Shown: piece by piece, positions 1 to 7,854 of the stretch
How positions within the stretch are numbered: position 1 is the stretch's first letter
How the letters are laid out: each line of letters opens with the position of its first letter
Assembly (NCBI RefSeq): GCF_040782645.1
Contig: NZ_CP160403.1
Span: forward strand, 4,216,001 to 4,280,000
Origin: Streptomyces sp. HUAS ZL42
Lineage (GTDB): Bacteria > Actinomycetota > Actinomycetes > Streptomycetales > Streptomycetaceae
Reading direction: 5' to 3'
Length of the DNA stretch: 64,000 nt
The notes under the pieces: generated by a model
Database searches by the model: none
The model's input: only the letters and a program-made list of their open reading frames with translations
What the model was told of the DNA's origin: nothing
Position numbers and translations under genes: made by a program

Positions 1-740
1 AGCGTGGGAATGCCCTCCCGCAGATCCGTCCCCGGCGTCTTGCCGGACTCCCGGGAGTCGCTCGCGATGTCGAGCACGTCGTCCGCCAGCTGGAAGGCGA
101 CCCCGAGCCGCTCCCCGTACTGCGTCAGGACGTCGACGACCGTCTCGTCGGCCCCCGACATCATCGCGCCGAACCGGCACGACACCGCCACCAGCGAGCC
201 GGTCTTGCCGCCCAGCACGTCGAGGTAGTGATCGACGGGATCCCGGCCGTCCGTCGGCCCCGCCGTCTCCAGGATCTGCCCGGTCACCAGCCGCTCGAAC
301 GCCTCCGCCTGAACCCGCACCGCCTCCGGCCCCAGGTCGGCCAGGATGTGCGACGCCCGGGCGAACAGGAAGTCGCCCGTCAGCACGGCGACCGAGTTCC
401 CCCACCGGGTGTTCGCACTGGGCACCCCGCGGCGCACCGACGCCTCGTCCATCACGTCGTCGTGGTACAGCGTGGCGAGGTGGGTCAGCTCGACCACCAC
501 CGCCGACGGCACGACCCCCGGCGCGTACGGGTCACCGAACTGGGCGGCGAGCATCACGAGCAACGGCCTGAACCGCTTCCCGCCCGCCCGCACGAGATGC
601 TGGGCGGCCTCGGTGATGAAGGGAACCTCGCTCTTGGTGGCCTCGAGCAATCCCTCCTCGACAGCCACCAACCCGGCCTGGACATCGGCTTCCAGAGCCT
701 GGTCCCGCACGCTCAGCCCGAACGGCCCGACGACGGTCAC
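1..740 (-). CDS. polyprenyl diphosphate synthase (partial, C-terminus beyond window)
   Basis: Trans-type isoprenyl diphosphate synthase that extends allylic diphosphates with isopentenyl diphosphate; it probably makes the menaquinone side chain. The visible 246 residues contain the substrate-binding GGKRFRP (about 53-59), the first aspartate-rich motif DDVMD (94-98) and the second, DDVLD (220-224), followed by the start of the usual lid region. The GTG start is chosen because AGGAGA lies about 8 bases upstream and the following residues match the family's N-terminal helix. The 3' end lies outside the window. Product chain length cannot be read from the sequence. The link to menaquinone is inferred from the menG, geranylgeranyl reductase-family and mqn genes further along. 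Confidence 0.9.
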   Translation of the reverse strand, partial: MTVVGPFGLSVRDQALEADVQAGLVAVEEGLLEATKSEVPFITEAAQHLVRAGGKRFRPLLVMLAAQFGDPYAPGVVPSAVVVELTHLATLYHDDVMDEASVRRGVPSANTRWGNSVAVLTGDFLFARASHILADLGPEAVRVQAEAFERLVTGQILETAGPTDGRDPVDHYLDVLGGKTGSLVAVSCRFGAMMSGADETVVDVLTQYGERLGVAFQLADDVLDIASDSRESGKTPGTDLREGIPT

Positions 741-948
741 GAGGGGTCTCCTGTCTGCTGGTGTCTACTGGCGGTTACACGGTTTGTCGATAGGTCGCTG
801 CCATCACTCAAGTCAGCGTATCCGGTCACGTTTCGATCACCGATGCCGCCCACCCGCCCCAGCTCCCGACTTCGCCTGAGCGGGAGGCACGGCCGCCGAC
901 CCGGGCGGGGTCCGACCACGTCCGGCGTGTCCCGGCATCCGGGCGCCC

Positions 949-1044
949 GAGTGAGCGGGTGTCCGAGTGACCGGGTGCCCGAGTGACCGGGTGCCCGAGT
1001 GACCGGGTGACCGGGTGACCGGGTGCCCGAGTGACCGGGTGTCC
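949..1044. repeat. short tandem repeat (16-bp unit, GAGTGACCGGGTGCCC)
   Basis: Five to six head-to-tail copies of a 16-bp unit, GAGTGACCGGGTGCCC, with minor variants (GAGTGAGCGGGTGTCC, and a contracted stretch of 8-bp GACCGGGT subunits). The unit length is not a multiple of three and no credible reading frame crosses it, so it looks like a noncoding minisatellite between the polyprenyl synthase promoter side and the riboswitch-controlled gene. Copy number is likely to vary among strains. Confidence 0.85.
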
Positions 1045-1447
1045 GGGCATCCGGCTCGCCGACCCCGGCCCGGTCACGGCCGCTCCTGTGTCCGGGTGCG
1101 CCGGGACACCCCGCCCGCGGCCGAAGGGCCGGCGAGCCCGTCCACGCCCTCCCGGCGTGACGACCGTCACGTACGACCTACAGGGCACCCCCTCCCCGCA
1201 GGGTCACCGGTGCACACGCGAGCCATCCCCACGCGTGGCGCTTTGACGATGAGTTGGGCTCATTGCCCGATTTGCCAGCCTTGTCAACGCCCGTGAGCTG
1301 GCTCACGCCTACGGGCGAGCCGACCCCACCCCGACACCCCTCGACCACCTTCGGACAAAGGCCAGTTGAGGCTTGGCAACAGCAAAGGATCAAGTACCCC
1401 ATACACCACAGATCAAGGTCAACCGGCACGATATATGAATCCGCCAC

Positions 1448-1477
1448 TTGTTCCGGACATGTGCTCTCGCATACGTT
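1448..1477 (+). promoter_or_regulatory. candidate promoter for the riboswitch transcript
   Basis: TTGTTC, an 18-base spacer and TACGTT resemble a housekeeping (HrdB-type) promoter and lie just upstream of the riboswitch aptamer. This is weak pattern evidence only. The rest of the 741-1709 interval holds the tandem repeat and the riboswitch; nothing else was recognised there. Confidence 0.3.
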
Positions 1478-1519
1478 CCGTCCCTGCCGGGCGGACGCCG
1501 AATCCTGCCGCCGCCCGGG

Positions 1520-1697
1520 CACCACTCACCTACTTCACTCAACGGCAGGAGCGGGGGACCCAGGTCAGTCGCCGAGCCGGCGTCGTACGAGGCATCGCGT
1601 ACGGCACACCGGACCGGCTCGGGGTGAAGTCGCGCCCGTCAGGGCGTGGCCGGGCATCTCCCTCCCGAACCCGACAGCTCACCTCGCAGGCGCCGGA
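1520..1697 (+). promoter_or_regulatory. ydaO/yuaA-type c-di-AMP riboswitch
   Basis: The leader carries the conserved blocks of the ydaO aptamer in order: GGGGGACCCAGG, then CTCGGGGTGAAGT, then a variable hairpin with CGCCCGTCAGGGCG, then CCCGAACCCGACAGCTCACC and TCGCAGGCG. In actinobacteria this class binds cyclic di-AMP and typically precedes secreted cell-wall hydrolase genes, as here. The aptamer's 3' edge abuts the GGAGAGG ribosome binding site of the downstream gene, so control at translation initiation is possible; no separate terminator hairpin was seen between aptamer and start codon. The 5' boundary is approximate. Confidence 0.9.
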
Positions 1698-1709
1698 GAG
1701 GAATTCGCC

Positions 1710-2192
1710 ATGCCCGCAGCCGGTCGGCCCCGCCGCACCAGAACCGCCCGCATCGCCCGCAAGCTCGCCGTCGCCGGCACCTCGGTCGCCGTGCTGGCGC
1801 TCCCGCTCATCGGCGCCACCAGCGCGTCCGCGGCCACCCCGACCGTGGCCACCGCCTCCTCGCTGGGGTACGCCGACAACCTCGACGGCTGGATCCGGGC
1901 CTCCCTCCAGGTCATGGCGGAGCACGGGATTCCGGGAACGTACGACGGCATCTACCGCAACATCATCCGCGAGTCCTCGGGCAACCCGGCCGCCATCAAC
2001 CTGTGGGACTCCAACGCGGCCGCGGGCACGCCCTCCAAGGGCCTGCTGCAGGTGATCGACCCGACCTTCCTGGCCTACCACGTCGACGGCACGTCGTGGG
2101 ACCCGTACGACCCGCTCGCGAACATCACCGCGGCCTGCAACTACGCGGCCGCACGCTACGGCTCGATCGACAACGTCTTCGGCGCGTACTGA
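1710..2192 (+). CDS. secreted transglycosylase SLT-domain protein
   Basis: A 160-residue exported protein, probably a lytic transglycosylase or peptidoglycan-binding relative. Residues 1-41 form a signal peptide (arginine-rich start, hydrophobic core, cleavage near SASA-AT). The mature part carries the SLT signature with the likely catalytic glutamate E88 in IIRESSGNP and the GLLQVIDPTF motif (111-120), ending with the conserved N-x-x-A-x-x-Y helix and RYGS. The ATG at 1710 is preceded by GGAGAGG 8 bases upstream; longer in-frame starts would run through the riboswitch and are rejected. The riboswitch indicates that expression responds to c-di-AMP, a regulator tied to osmotic state and cell-wall turnover. 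It converges with the HAD phosphatase gene a few bases downstream. Confidence 0.9.
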   Translation: MPAAGRPRRTRTARIARKLAVAGTSVAVLALPLIGATSASAATPTVATASSLGYADNLDGWIRASLQVMAEHGIPGTYDGIYRNIIRESSGNPAAINLWDSNAAAGTPSKGLLQVIDPTFLAYHVDGTSWDPYDPLANITAACNYAAARYGSIDNVFGAY

Positions 2193-2195
2193 CGA

Positions 2196-3053
2196 TCAGC
2201 CCTGCGGGAAGAGACGCTCGAGGACGACGGCGATGCCGTCGTCCTCGTTCGACAGGGTGATCTCATCGGCCACCTCCTTGAGTTCGGGATGCGCGTTGGC
2301 CATCGCGACGCCGTGGGCGGCCCACCGGAACATGGGGATGTCATTGGGCATGTCGCCGAAGGCGACCGTGTCCGCCGGGCTCAGGCCCAGGTGTTCGGCG
2401 GCCAGCGCGAGACCGGTCGCCTTGGTGATGCCGCAGGGCTGGAGTTCGACGGTCCCCGGCCCGGACATGGTCACCGTGGCGAGAGAGCCGACCACCGACC
2501 GGGCCGTCTGTGCCAACTCGTCGTCGGACAGGGCGGGATGGCGCAGCAGGACCTTGCTGATGGGGGCGCACCACAGGTCGGCGCGCCGTTCGACCCGCAG
2601 CGCGGGCAGGGTCGGGTGCGGCATCAGGTACCCGGGTTCGATGAGGGTGAGCCCGTCGACGCCGTCCTGGTCGACGGCCGCGTGCACCTGACCCACCTCG
2701 GCCTCGATCTTGCCGAGCGCCGTCTCGGCCAGCTCCCGGTCCAGGGTGACCGACCACAGCAGGCGGTCCGCGCGGGGGTCGTACAACTGCGCGCCCTGTC
2801 CGCACACCGCGAGCCCCGTGCTGCCCAGGTCCTCGAGCAGTGGCCGCACCCGCGGCGCCGGCCGCCCCGTCACCACCAGGTGCCGGGCGCCGGCCTCCGC
2901 CACCCGCGCGAGCGCGGCGAAGGACCGGTCGGAGACGGTGTCGTCGCCGCGCAGCAGCGTCCCGTCCAGGTCCGTGGCGATGAGCGAGTACGCGGTGGAA
3001 GCGATGCCTGCGGTGGGAAAGCTGTGTGCGGTGTACGCGATGGGTGCGGCCAT
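2196..3053 (-). CDS. HAD-superfamily (Cof-type) phosphatase
   Basis: A 285-residue cytoplasmic haloacid dehalogenase-like hydrolase of the Cof subgroup, which generally dephosphorylates sugar phosphates or nucleotides. Motif I is ATDLDGTLL (nucleophile D28 within DLDGT); motif II is VVTGRP; the motif III lysine is probably in GITKATGLAL; motif IV is FGDMPNDIPMF, with the paired aspartates. The middle is the C2-type cap, giving the usual length of 270-290 residues. The N-terminal 20 residues before the first strand are poorly typical and the true start could lie further in. The substrate is unknown. It ends against the convergent SLT gene. Confidence 0.85.
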   Translation of the reverse strand: MAAPIAYTAHSFPTAGIASTAYSLIATDLDGTLLRGDDTVSDRSFAALARVAEAGARHLVVTGRPAPRVRPLLEDLGSTGLAVCGQGAQLYDPRADRLLWSVTLDRELAETALGKIEAEVGQVHAAVDQDGVDGLTLIEPGYLMPHPTLPALRVERRADLWCAPISKVLLRHPALSDDELAQTARSVVGSLATVTMSGPGTVELQPCGITKATGLALAAEHLGLSPADTVAFGDMPNDIPMFRWAAHGVAMANAHPELKEVADEITLSNEDDGIAVVLERLFPQG

Positions 3054-3172
3054 GATCAGAGAATACGGACAGGACGCCCCGCCGACTCAGCCCCGGCCGA
3101 AGGGCAGCGGCGTCCACCGCTGCCCCGGCCTCGCCTTTCAACTCCCCGGCGTTGCCGAGTACTTCGCCGTTT

Positions 3173-3634
3173 TCACCCCCAAGTGGTGCCCGCGGGCTCC
3201 TTGATGGTGGTGTTGATGCGGTTGAACATGTTGGTGAGGGAGATGACGAGGATCAGACCGGACAACTGCTTCTCGTCGAAGTGGTCGGCCGCCTCGTCCC
3301 ACAGTTCGTCCGGAACCGACTCCTCGGACCGGTCGGCGAGCCGCGTGACCGCCTCCGTCAGCCGCAGCGCGGCGCGCTCGGCGTCGCCGAAGAACGGGGC
3401 CTCGCGCCAGGCGCCGACGGACGCGATGCGCTCCTCGCTCGTCCCGGCCTTGCGCAGGTTCTGGACGTGTGAGTGCACGCAGGCGCTGCATCCGTTGATC
3501 TGGCTGGCGCGCAGCCCGGCGATCTCCTGGAGCTCCTGGGAGAGGCCGCTCTCGCCGACGGCCTGGAAGATGCCGCCGATGCCCTTGAGCGCGCCGGGGA
3601 GGACGTAGGCCGGGTTGGTCATACGAGCCTGCAT
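3173..3634 (-). CDS. AhpD-like carboxymuconolactone decarboxylase family protein
   Basis: A 153-residue alkylhydroperoxidase D-like protein. The redox motif CSACVHSH supplies two cysteines (C49, C52) and a histidine (H56) in the arrangement used by AhpD folds for peroxide reduction. The C-terminal helix with LILVISLTNMFNRIN is characteristic of the family. The ATG has AGGAGA about 8 bases upstream. A perfect inverted repeat lies some 23-42 bases upstream of the start, which suggests repression by a dimeric regulator. The physiological peroxide and electron donor are not evident; no ahpC neighbour is present. Confidence 0.88.
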   Translation of the reverse strand: MQARMTNPAYVLPGALKGIGGIFQAVGESGLSQELQEIAGLRASQINGCSACVHSHVQNLRKAGTSEERIASVGAWREAPFFGDAERAALRLTEAVTRLADRSEESVPDELWDEAADHFDEKQLSGLILVISLTNMFNRINTTIKEPAGTTWG

Positions 3635-3656
3635 GGTGAAGTCTCCTGCGTCCGTG

Positions 3657-3676
3657 GTGAGGTGCTGTCACCTCAC
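3657..3676. promoter_or_regulatory. perfect inverted repeat, candidate operator of the AhpD-like gene
   Basis: GTGAGGTG, a CTGT spacer and CACCTCAC form a perfect 8-bp inverted repeat in the leader of the AhpD-like gene. It lacks a following U-run in either direction, so an operator is more likely than a terminator. The cognate regulator is not identifiable here. Confidence 0.5.
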
Positions 3677-3744
3677 TGACGGAGCGGGGGCCGGCGTTGT
3701 GACAGCCGGCCCGAAGATCTTTTCTGCCCGTCTCCGCATGCGCC

Positions 3745-4977
3745 TCAGCCGTGCGCCGCCGCCACGTGCTTCGCCAGCCTCGGGGACGCGAACTCCGTGC
3801 CGCACACGAAGCGCATCACCGGCCCGTACGACGACGCCGCAGGCAGGCCCGTGAAGTACAGCCCCGGCACGGACGACACGAATCCCGCGCGCAGCTTCGG
3901 CGTGCCCCGGCTCACCGCGAGCTCGGTGCGCAGTTCGTGGCCGAGGAAGTCCATCGACGCGATGGCGACCCGGTAGCCGGTCGCGGCCATGACGTGGTCC
4001 GCGGACAACTCCTCCGTACGGCCCATGGAGGTCCCCCCGCTCGAGCGAAGTCGAGAGTGGTGGAGCGTGCGGACCGTCAGCGCCGTCCGGCCGTCCTTCG
4101 CGTCCGTCCGTACGATCCGCTCGATCTCGCTGACCCGCACCTTGCTCTGGAAACGGTCCCGCAGCCACCACGCGCCGAGCGGGCCGAGGACGCGGCGGAC
4201 CAGGTAGTGGCGGGTCTGGGCCGGGAGGAGTCGGTACGGATGCGGGTAATAGCTCAGGGCCCACAGGGACCAGGCGCGGCCGAAGGGCGACTCGGGGCGC
4301 AGCCTCGGCTGCTCCCAGGGCGGGGCGCCGAAGGCGACGCTGCCCCGGCCGCGCGCCACCACGTGCACCTGCGCGCCCGCCTCGGCCGCCAGCGCCGCCG
4401 TCTCGAGCGCCGACTGGCCCGAGCCCACGACGATCAGCTCGCGGCCGGAGAACCGGGTGAGGTCGTGGTGCTGGGAGCTGTGGGAGACCGGGCCCGTGGG
4501 GGTGGGTCCGTCGCCCACGTTCAGCTCGGGGGGCAGATGGGCGAGGCCCGACAGACCCGTGGCCACGACGACCGCGCGGGCCGTGAACGACTCGCCCGAG
4601 TCCAGCTTCAGTTCAAAGCCGCCGCCCTTGAGGCGGTCCACCGCCACGACCCGGACCCGCTCCAGCTCGGGCACCAGTTGCTGCTGGAACCACTCGCCGT
4701 AGGCGATGAACGTCTCGACGGGGATGATGTCCTCGTCCGTCACGAGCCGGCGTATTCCGGCCGCGTCGCAGTAGTCCAGCAGGTTGTGGCCGGCCTGTGG
4801 TGCGTCGATGTTCGAGGCCGCGGGGGTGGACTTGAGGAGCATGCCCGTCGGCATGTGGTCGCGCCAGCTCACCATGGGTTCGCCGAAGACGCGGACCGGG
4901 ATGCCGCGGGCCCTCAGGTGCGCCGCGGTCGACAGGCCGAACGGCCCCGCACCGATGACTGCTACTGGATGAATCAC
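3745..4977 (-). CDS. FAD/NAD(P)-binding monooxygenase-like flavoprotein
   Basis: A 410-residue flavin monooxygenase-like protein. The N-terminal FAD Rossmann motif GAGPFG (9-14) is followed by a second dinucleotide motif, VVGSGQSALE, for NAD(P)H, preceded by a GPVSHSSQ segment reminiscent of the FMO/BVMO fingerprint; MAATGYRV is the usual second FAD contact. The GTG start is preferred because GGGAGGGACTTC precedes it and an earlier in-frame ATG would overlap the upstream gene. It sits 41 bases after the ATP-grasp gene and is probably co-transcribed. Residues of about 305-318 (HHSRLRSSGGTSM) are encoded by a REP-like repeat absent from typical relatives, an in-frame insertion. The substrate is unknown. 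Confidence 0.8.
   Translation of the reverse strand: MIHPVAVIGAGPFGLSTAAHLRARGIPVRVFGEPMVSWRDHMPTGMLLKSTPAASNIDAPQAGHNLLDYCDAAGIRRLVTDEDIIPVETFIAYGEWFQQQLVPELERVRVVAVDRLKGGGFELKLDSGESFTARAVVVATGLSGLAHLPPELNVGDGPTPTGPVSHSSQHHDLTRFSGRELIVVGSGQSALETAALAAEAGAQVHVVARGRGSVAFGAPPWEQPRLRPESPFGRAWSLWALSYYPHPYRLLPAQTRHYLVRRVLGPLGAWWLRDRFQSKVRVSEIERIVRTDAKDGRTALTVRTLHHSRLRSSGGTSMGRTEELSADHVMAATGYRVAIASMDFLGHELRTELAVSRGTPKLRAGFVSSVPGLYFTGLPAASSYGPVMRFVCGTEFASPRLAKHVAAAHG
4024..4065. repeat. REP-like palindromic element inside a coding sequence
   Basis: A 42-bp block containing CCCCCCGCTCGAGCGAAGTC and GAGAGTGGTGG, with the inner palindrome CTCGAGCGAAGTCGAG. It is a whole number of codons and adds about 14 residues to the flavoprotein. 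A diverged relative lies upstream of mqnA (41086-41126). From memory, this sequence family is a common dispersed repeat in Streptomyces genomes. Confidence 0.6.
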
Positions 4978-5018
4978 GAAGTCCCTCCCCAGGACCGACT
5001 CGCCAACTCCGTGTGTGC

Positions 5019-6299
5019 CTACTTCGTGGAGGTGGTGGTGCTGCCGCGGCGGTTGGTCCGCCACAGCTGATAGAGGTGCTTCGCGCCCGGCCGCACGAAG
5101 CGCGCGAGCATCGTGAAGAACGGCCGCAGGTCGTCACCCGCGAGCCAGGCCAGCTCCGTGCCGCTCGCACGTACCGGCGCGTGCGGCGTCGTATAGCCGC
5201 TGCGGCGGTAGGCGAGCAGGGCGGGCAGGTCGATGTTCTCCACGATGTACCGGTGGCCGGCCCGCTGTTCCCCCTCCGGAACGGGGCGCCCGGTCAGATC
5301 CAGATGCATGGCGCGGACGACGTCCACCCCCGACTCGTTCTCGAAGAGCCGGAACTGGGCGCCCATGCGCGGGTTGAAGTCGAGGAGCTTGTACTGTCCG
5401 TCGCGCCGGTCGAAGCGCAGATCGAGGTCGATGATCCCGGTGAAGCCGATCTGTTTGATGAAACGAGCGGCGAGGTCCGCGAGTTCCGGATTGTCGACGA
5501 CATACGCGTTCGCCGTCATGCCGGCGTGCGGCGGCCAGGAGCGGACCTTCACACCGGTGAACATCGCGAGCGGCGTCGAGTCCCCGTCGAAGTAGGCGTG
5601 CACGATCCAGTCCTCGGCCTCCTCCCTCGGCAGGTACTCCTGGAGGATCACCCCCGGGTGCTCGCCCCAGTCGCCGGCCAGGGTGAGCAGCCCCTCACGG
5701 GTGGCGATCCTCGTCGTCCCGTTCACGGCCGGCCGCTTTCGCCGTACGAACGCCTCGCGGTTCTTGGCCACCACCGGGAAGCGGGCCTTCTCGGCGAAGG
5801 CGACGATGTCGTCGTACGACTGCGGGAACGCGGCCGTCGGGCTGGGGATGCCGTGCTCCGCGCACAGTTCGTGCAGCCCCTGTTTGCTGGCGAGGCGGCG
5901 CGGCAGGGCCGGGTCGACCCGCGGGAAGAGGAAGAAGTCCTCGAGTTCCTCCTGGTGTTCCGCGACCAGGACGGCGGCCTCCTCGTCGGTGGGGATGAGG
6001 ACGGCGGGCCGCCCGATACCGCGGCCGATCCGCCGCAGCCCCTCCACCAGACGGTCCGGCTGCTCCGTCCCCGTCGTCGGCCAGACGAACGCGCGCTCCA
6101 GGTAACGGGAGACTGCGGCAGGTGTGTAACGGTCCTCGGTGATCGCATACATCGGGACGCCCAGCCGGCCCAGGCTGCGGATGGCGCCGACACCGCCGTG
6201 GTGCAGGGGGTAGTCGCCAAATTTGACGATCAGGCCCGGCACGTCACGGTCGGCCTCGAAAGGCCCACGAACAGCGTTACTGGCCACGGGTCCCCCCAC
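5019..6299 (-). CDS. ATP-grasp domain protein (carboxylate-amine/thiol ligase-like)
   Basis: A 426-residue ATP-grasp enzyme, a fold that activates carboxylates as acyl phosphates for ligation to an amine or other nucleophile. The preATP-grasp region contains IVKFGDYPLHHGG; the ATP-binding lysine-containing strand is FPVVAKNREAF; the ATP clamp is VILQEYLP; and the metal-binding end is IDLDLRFDRRDGQYKLLDFN followed by PRMGAQ. No carboxylate or amine partner can be inferred. GTG codons at 6299 and 6287 are both preceded by G-rich Shine-Dalgarno-like runs, so the start is ambiguous by four residues. It is followed closely by the flavoprotein, suggesting a two-gene biosynthetic unit. Confidence 0.8.
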   Translation of the reverse strand: MGGPVASNAVRGPFEADRDVPGLIVKFGDYPLHHGGVGAIRSLGRLGVPMYAITEDRYTPAAVSRYLERAFVWPTTGTEQPDRLVEGLRRIGRGIGRPAVLIPTDEEAAVLVAEHQEELEDFFLFPRVDPALPRRLASKQGLHELCAEHGIPSPTAAFPQSYDDIVAFAEKARFPVVAKNREAFVRRKRPAVNGTTRIATREGLLTLAGDWGEHPGVILQEYLPREEAEDWIVHAYFDGDSTPLAMFTGVKVRSWPPHAGMTANAYVVDNPELADLAARFIKQIGFTGIIDLDLRFDRRDGQYKLLDFNPRMGAQFRLFENESGVDVVRAMHLDLTGRPVPEGEQRAGHRYIVENIDLPALLAYRRSGYTTPHAPVRASGTELAWLAGDDLRPFFTMLARFVRPGAKHLYQLWRTNRRGSTTTSTK

Positions 6300-6528
6300 G
6301 TGTCCCCCCTACGGAGCGGACCCACCCCGTCCGCGTTCCCCCAAAAGACGCTAAGCCGGAATTGACACCTCCGACAAGCCCAATTCGGACATTGCAAACT
6401 CTTTAGACACTGCCCAAGGCAGGCAACTCAGCCGTAACGTGTGGCCTGACCACTTGGAACGCACGGTTCGCGGGGCGCGCACCGCGTCCGTTCCGTGCCC
6501 GCGTGCACGAAAGAGAGGCAGCAACCCC

Positions 6529-7740
6529 ATGCCCCCGTTCGACCTCCCCGAGGGTGACCCCTTCGGTCCGCACAACCTTCCGTACGGCGTCTTCTCCCCC
6601 GCCGGCTCCACCGAGCCGAGGGTCGGCGTGCGGCTCGGGGACCACGTCCTCGACGCGGGCGCGGCGGCCCGGGCGCTCGGCTCGCCCTACGCCTCCCTGC
6701 TCGCGCAGCCGACCCTGAACCCGCTGCTCGCCGCGGGCCGCACCGCCTGGTCGGACCTGCGCCGCGCGCTGACGGCGTGGGTGACGGTTCCGGCGCACCG
6801 GGACGCCGTCGAGCCGCACTTCCATCCGTTGTCAGCGGTGAGCCTGCACCTGCCGTTCGAGGTCGCGGACTACGTCGACTTCTACGCCTCCGAGAACCAC
6901 GCCCGGAACGTGGGCCAGATCTTCCGCCCGGACGCCGCGGATTCGCTGACCCCCAACTGGAAGCACCTGCCGATCGGCTACCACGGCCGCTCCGGGACGG
7001 TCGTCGTCTCGGGCACGGACGTCGTACGCCCGTCCGGCCAGCGGAAGGCCCCCACCGATCCGGCCCCCGTCTTCGGCCCCTCCGTCCGCCTGGACATCGA
7101 GGCGGAGGTCGGCTTCGTGGTCGGCGTCCCGTCGGAGATGGGGAGGCCGGTGGGACTGGGCGACTTCCGGGAGCACGTCTTCGGGCTGTGCCTGCTCAAC
7201 GACTGGTCGGCCCGCGACATCCAGGCCTGGGAGTACGTCCCCCTCGGCCCGTTCCTCGGCAAGTCCTTCGCCACCTCGGTGTCGGCGTGGATCACCCCGC
7301 TGGACGCCCTGCACGAGGCCCGGGTGGCGCCGCCGGAGCGCACGCACGCGCTGCTGCCGTACCTGGACGACGCGGACGAGGAGCCCGGCGGCTACGACCT
7401 GCGGATCTCCGTCGCGATCAACGGACACGTGGTGTCCGAGCCGCCCTTCTCCAGCATGTACTGGACCGCCGCCCAGCAACTCGCCCATATGACGGTCAAC
7501 GGCGCCTCGCTGCGTACCGGCGACCTGTACGGCTCGGGCACCGTGAGCGGCCCGGCGGAACGCCAGCGCGGCTCGCTGCTCGAGCTGACCTGGAACGGCC
7601 GCGACGCGCTGGAACTCCCGGACGGCAAGCGGACGTTCCTGGAGGACGGCGACGTGGTCACCCTCTCGGCGTGGGCGCCCGGAGCCGACGGGTTCCGGGT
7701 GGGGCTCGGGGAGGTCACGGGGCGGATCGTCTCGGGCTGA
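6529..7740 (+). CDS. fahA: fumarylacetoacetase
   Basis: Last enzyme of tyrosine/homogentisate breakdown, hydrolysing 4-fumarylacetoacetate to fumarate and acetoacetate. The 403 residues contain the family's active-site blocks: DFYASENHA (D117 metal ligand, H124 general base), GYHGRSGTVVVSG, the metal-binding glutamates in EAEVGFVVG (191-193) and NDWSARDIQAWEYVPLGPF (D225). Length and order match the full-size FAH family with its N-terminal SH3-like domain. The ATG is preceded by GAGAGGCAGC; earlier in-frame starts are unlikely because homology begins at MPPFDLPEGDPFG. It diverges from the ATP-grasp gene. No other tyrosine-degradation gene is adjacent. Confidence 0.95.
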   Translation: MPPFDLPEGDPFGPHNLPYGVFSPAGSTEPRVGVRLGDHVLDAGAAARALGSPYASLLAQPTLNPLLAAGRTAWSDLRRALTAWVTVPAHRDAVEPHFHPLSAVSLHLPFEVADYVDFYASENHARNVGQIFRPDAADSLTPNWKHLPIGYHGRSGTVVVSGTDVVRPSGQRKAPTDPAPVFGPSVRLDIEAEVGFVVGVPSEMGRPVGLGDFREHVFGLCLLNDWSARDIQAWEYVPLGPFLGKSFATSVSAWITPLDALHEARVAPPERTHALLPYLDDADEEPGGYDLRISVAINGHVVSEPPFSSMYWTAAQQLAHMTVNGASLRTGDLYGSGTVSGPAERQRGSLLELTWNGRDALELPDGKRTFLEDGDVVTLSAWAPGADGFRVGLGEVTGRIVSG

Positions 7741-7854
7741 CTCACGGCGGAAACCGCCGTCATACTGGCGGCGGACGCCGGTGCCAGTGAAGCGTCCGCC
7801 GCCTGCACCTCCAGCCTCCCTTCCGTCCTCCGACCAGCATCCGGAGCCCGTGGC

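Noticed and set aside
228..986. Long plus-strand open frames opposite the polyprenyl synthase gene
   Set aside because: Composition follows the antisense of a clear gene; no motif, signal or ribosome binding site. High GC produces long spurious frames on all strands here.
949..1044. CRISPR array
   Set aside because: Units are contiguous 16-mers without spacers, and there is no cas gene.
6362..6390. Promoter with TTGACA upstream of fumarylacetoacetase
   Set aside because: No acceptable -10 element at 16-19 bases; the hexamer alone is insufficient.
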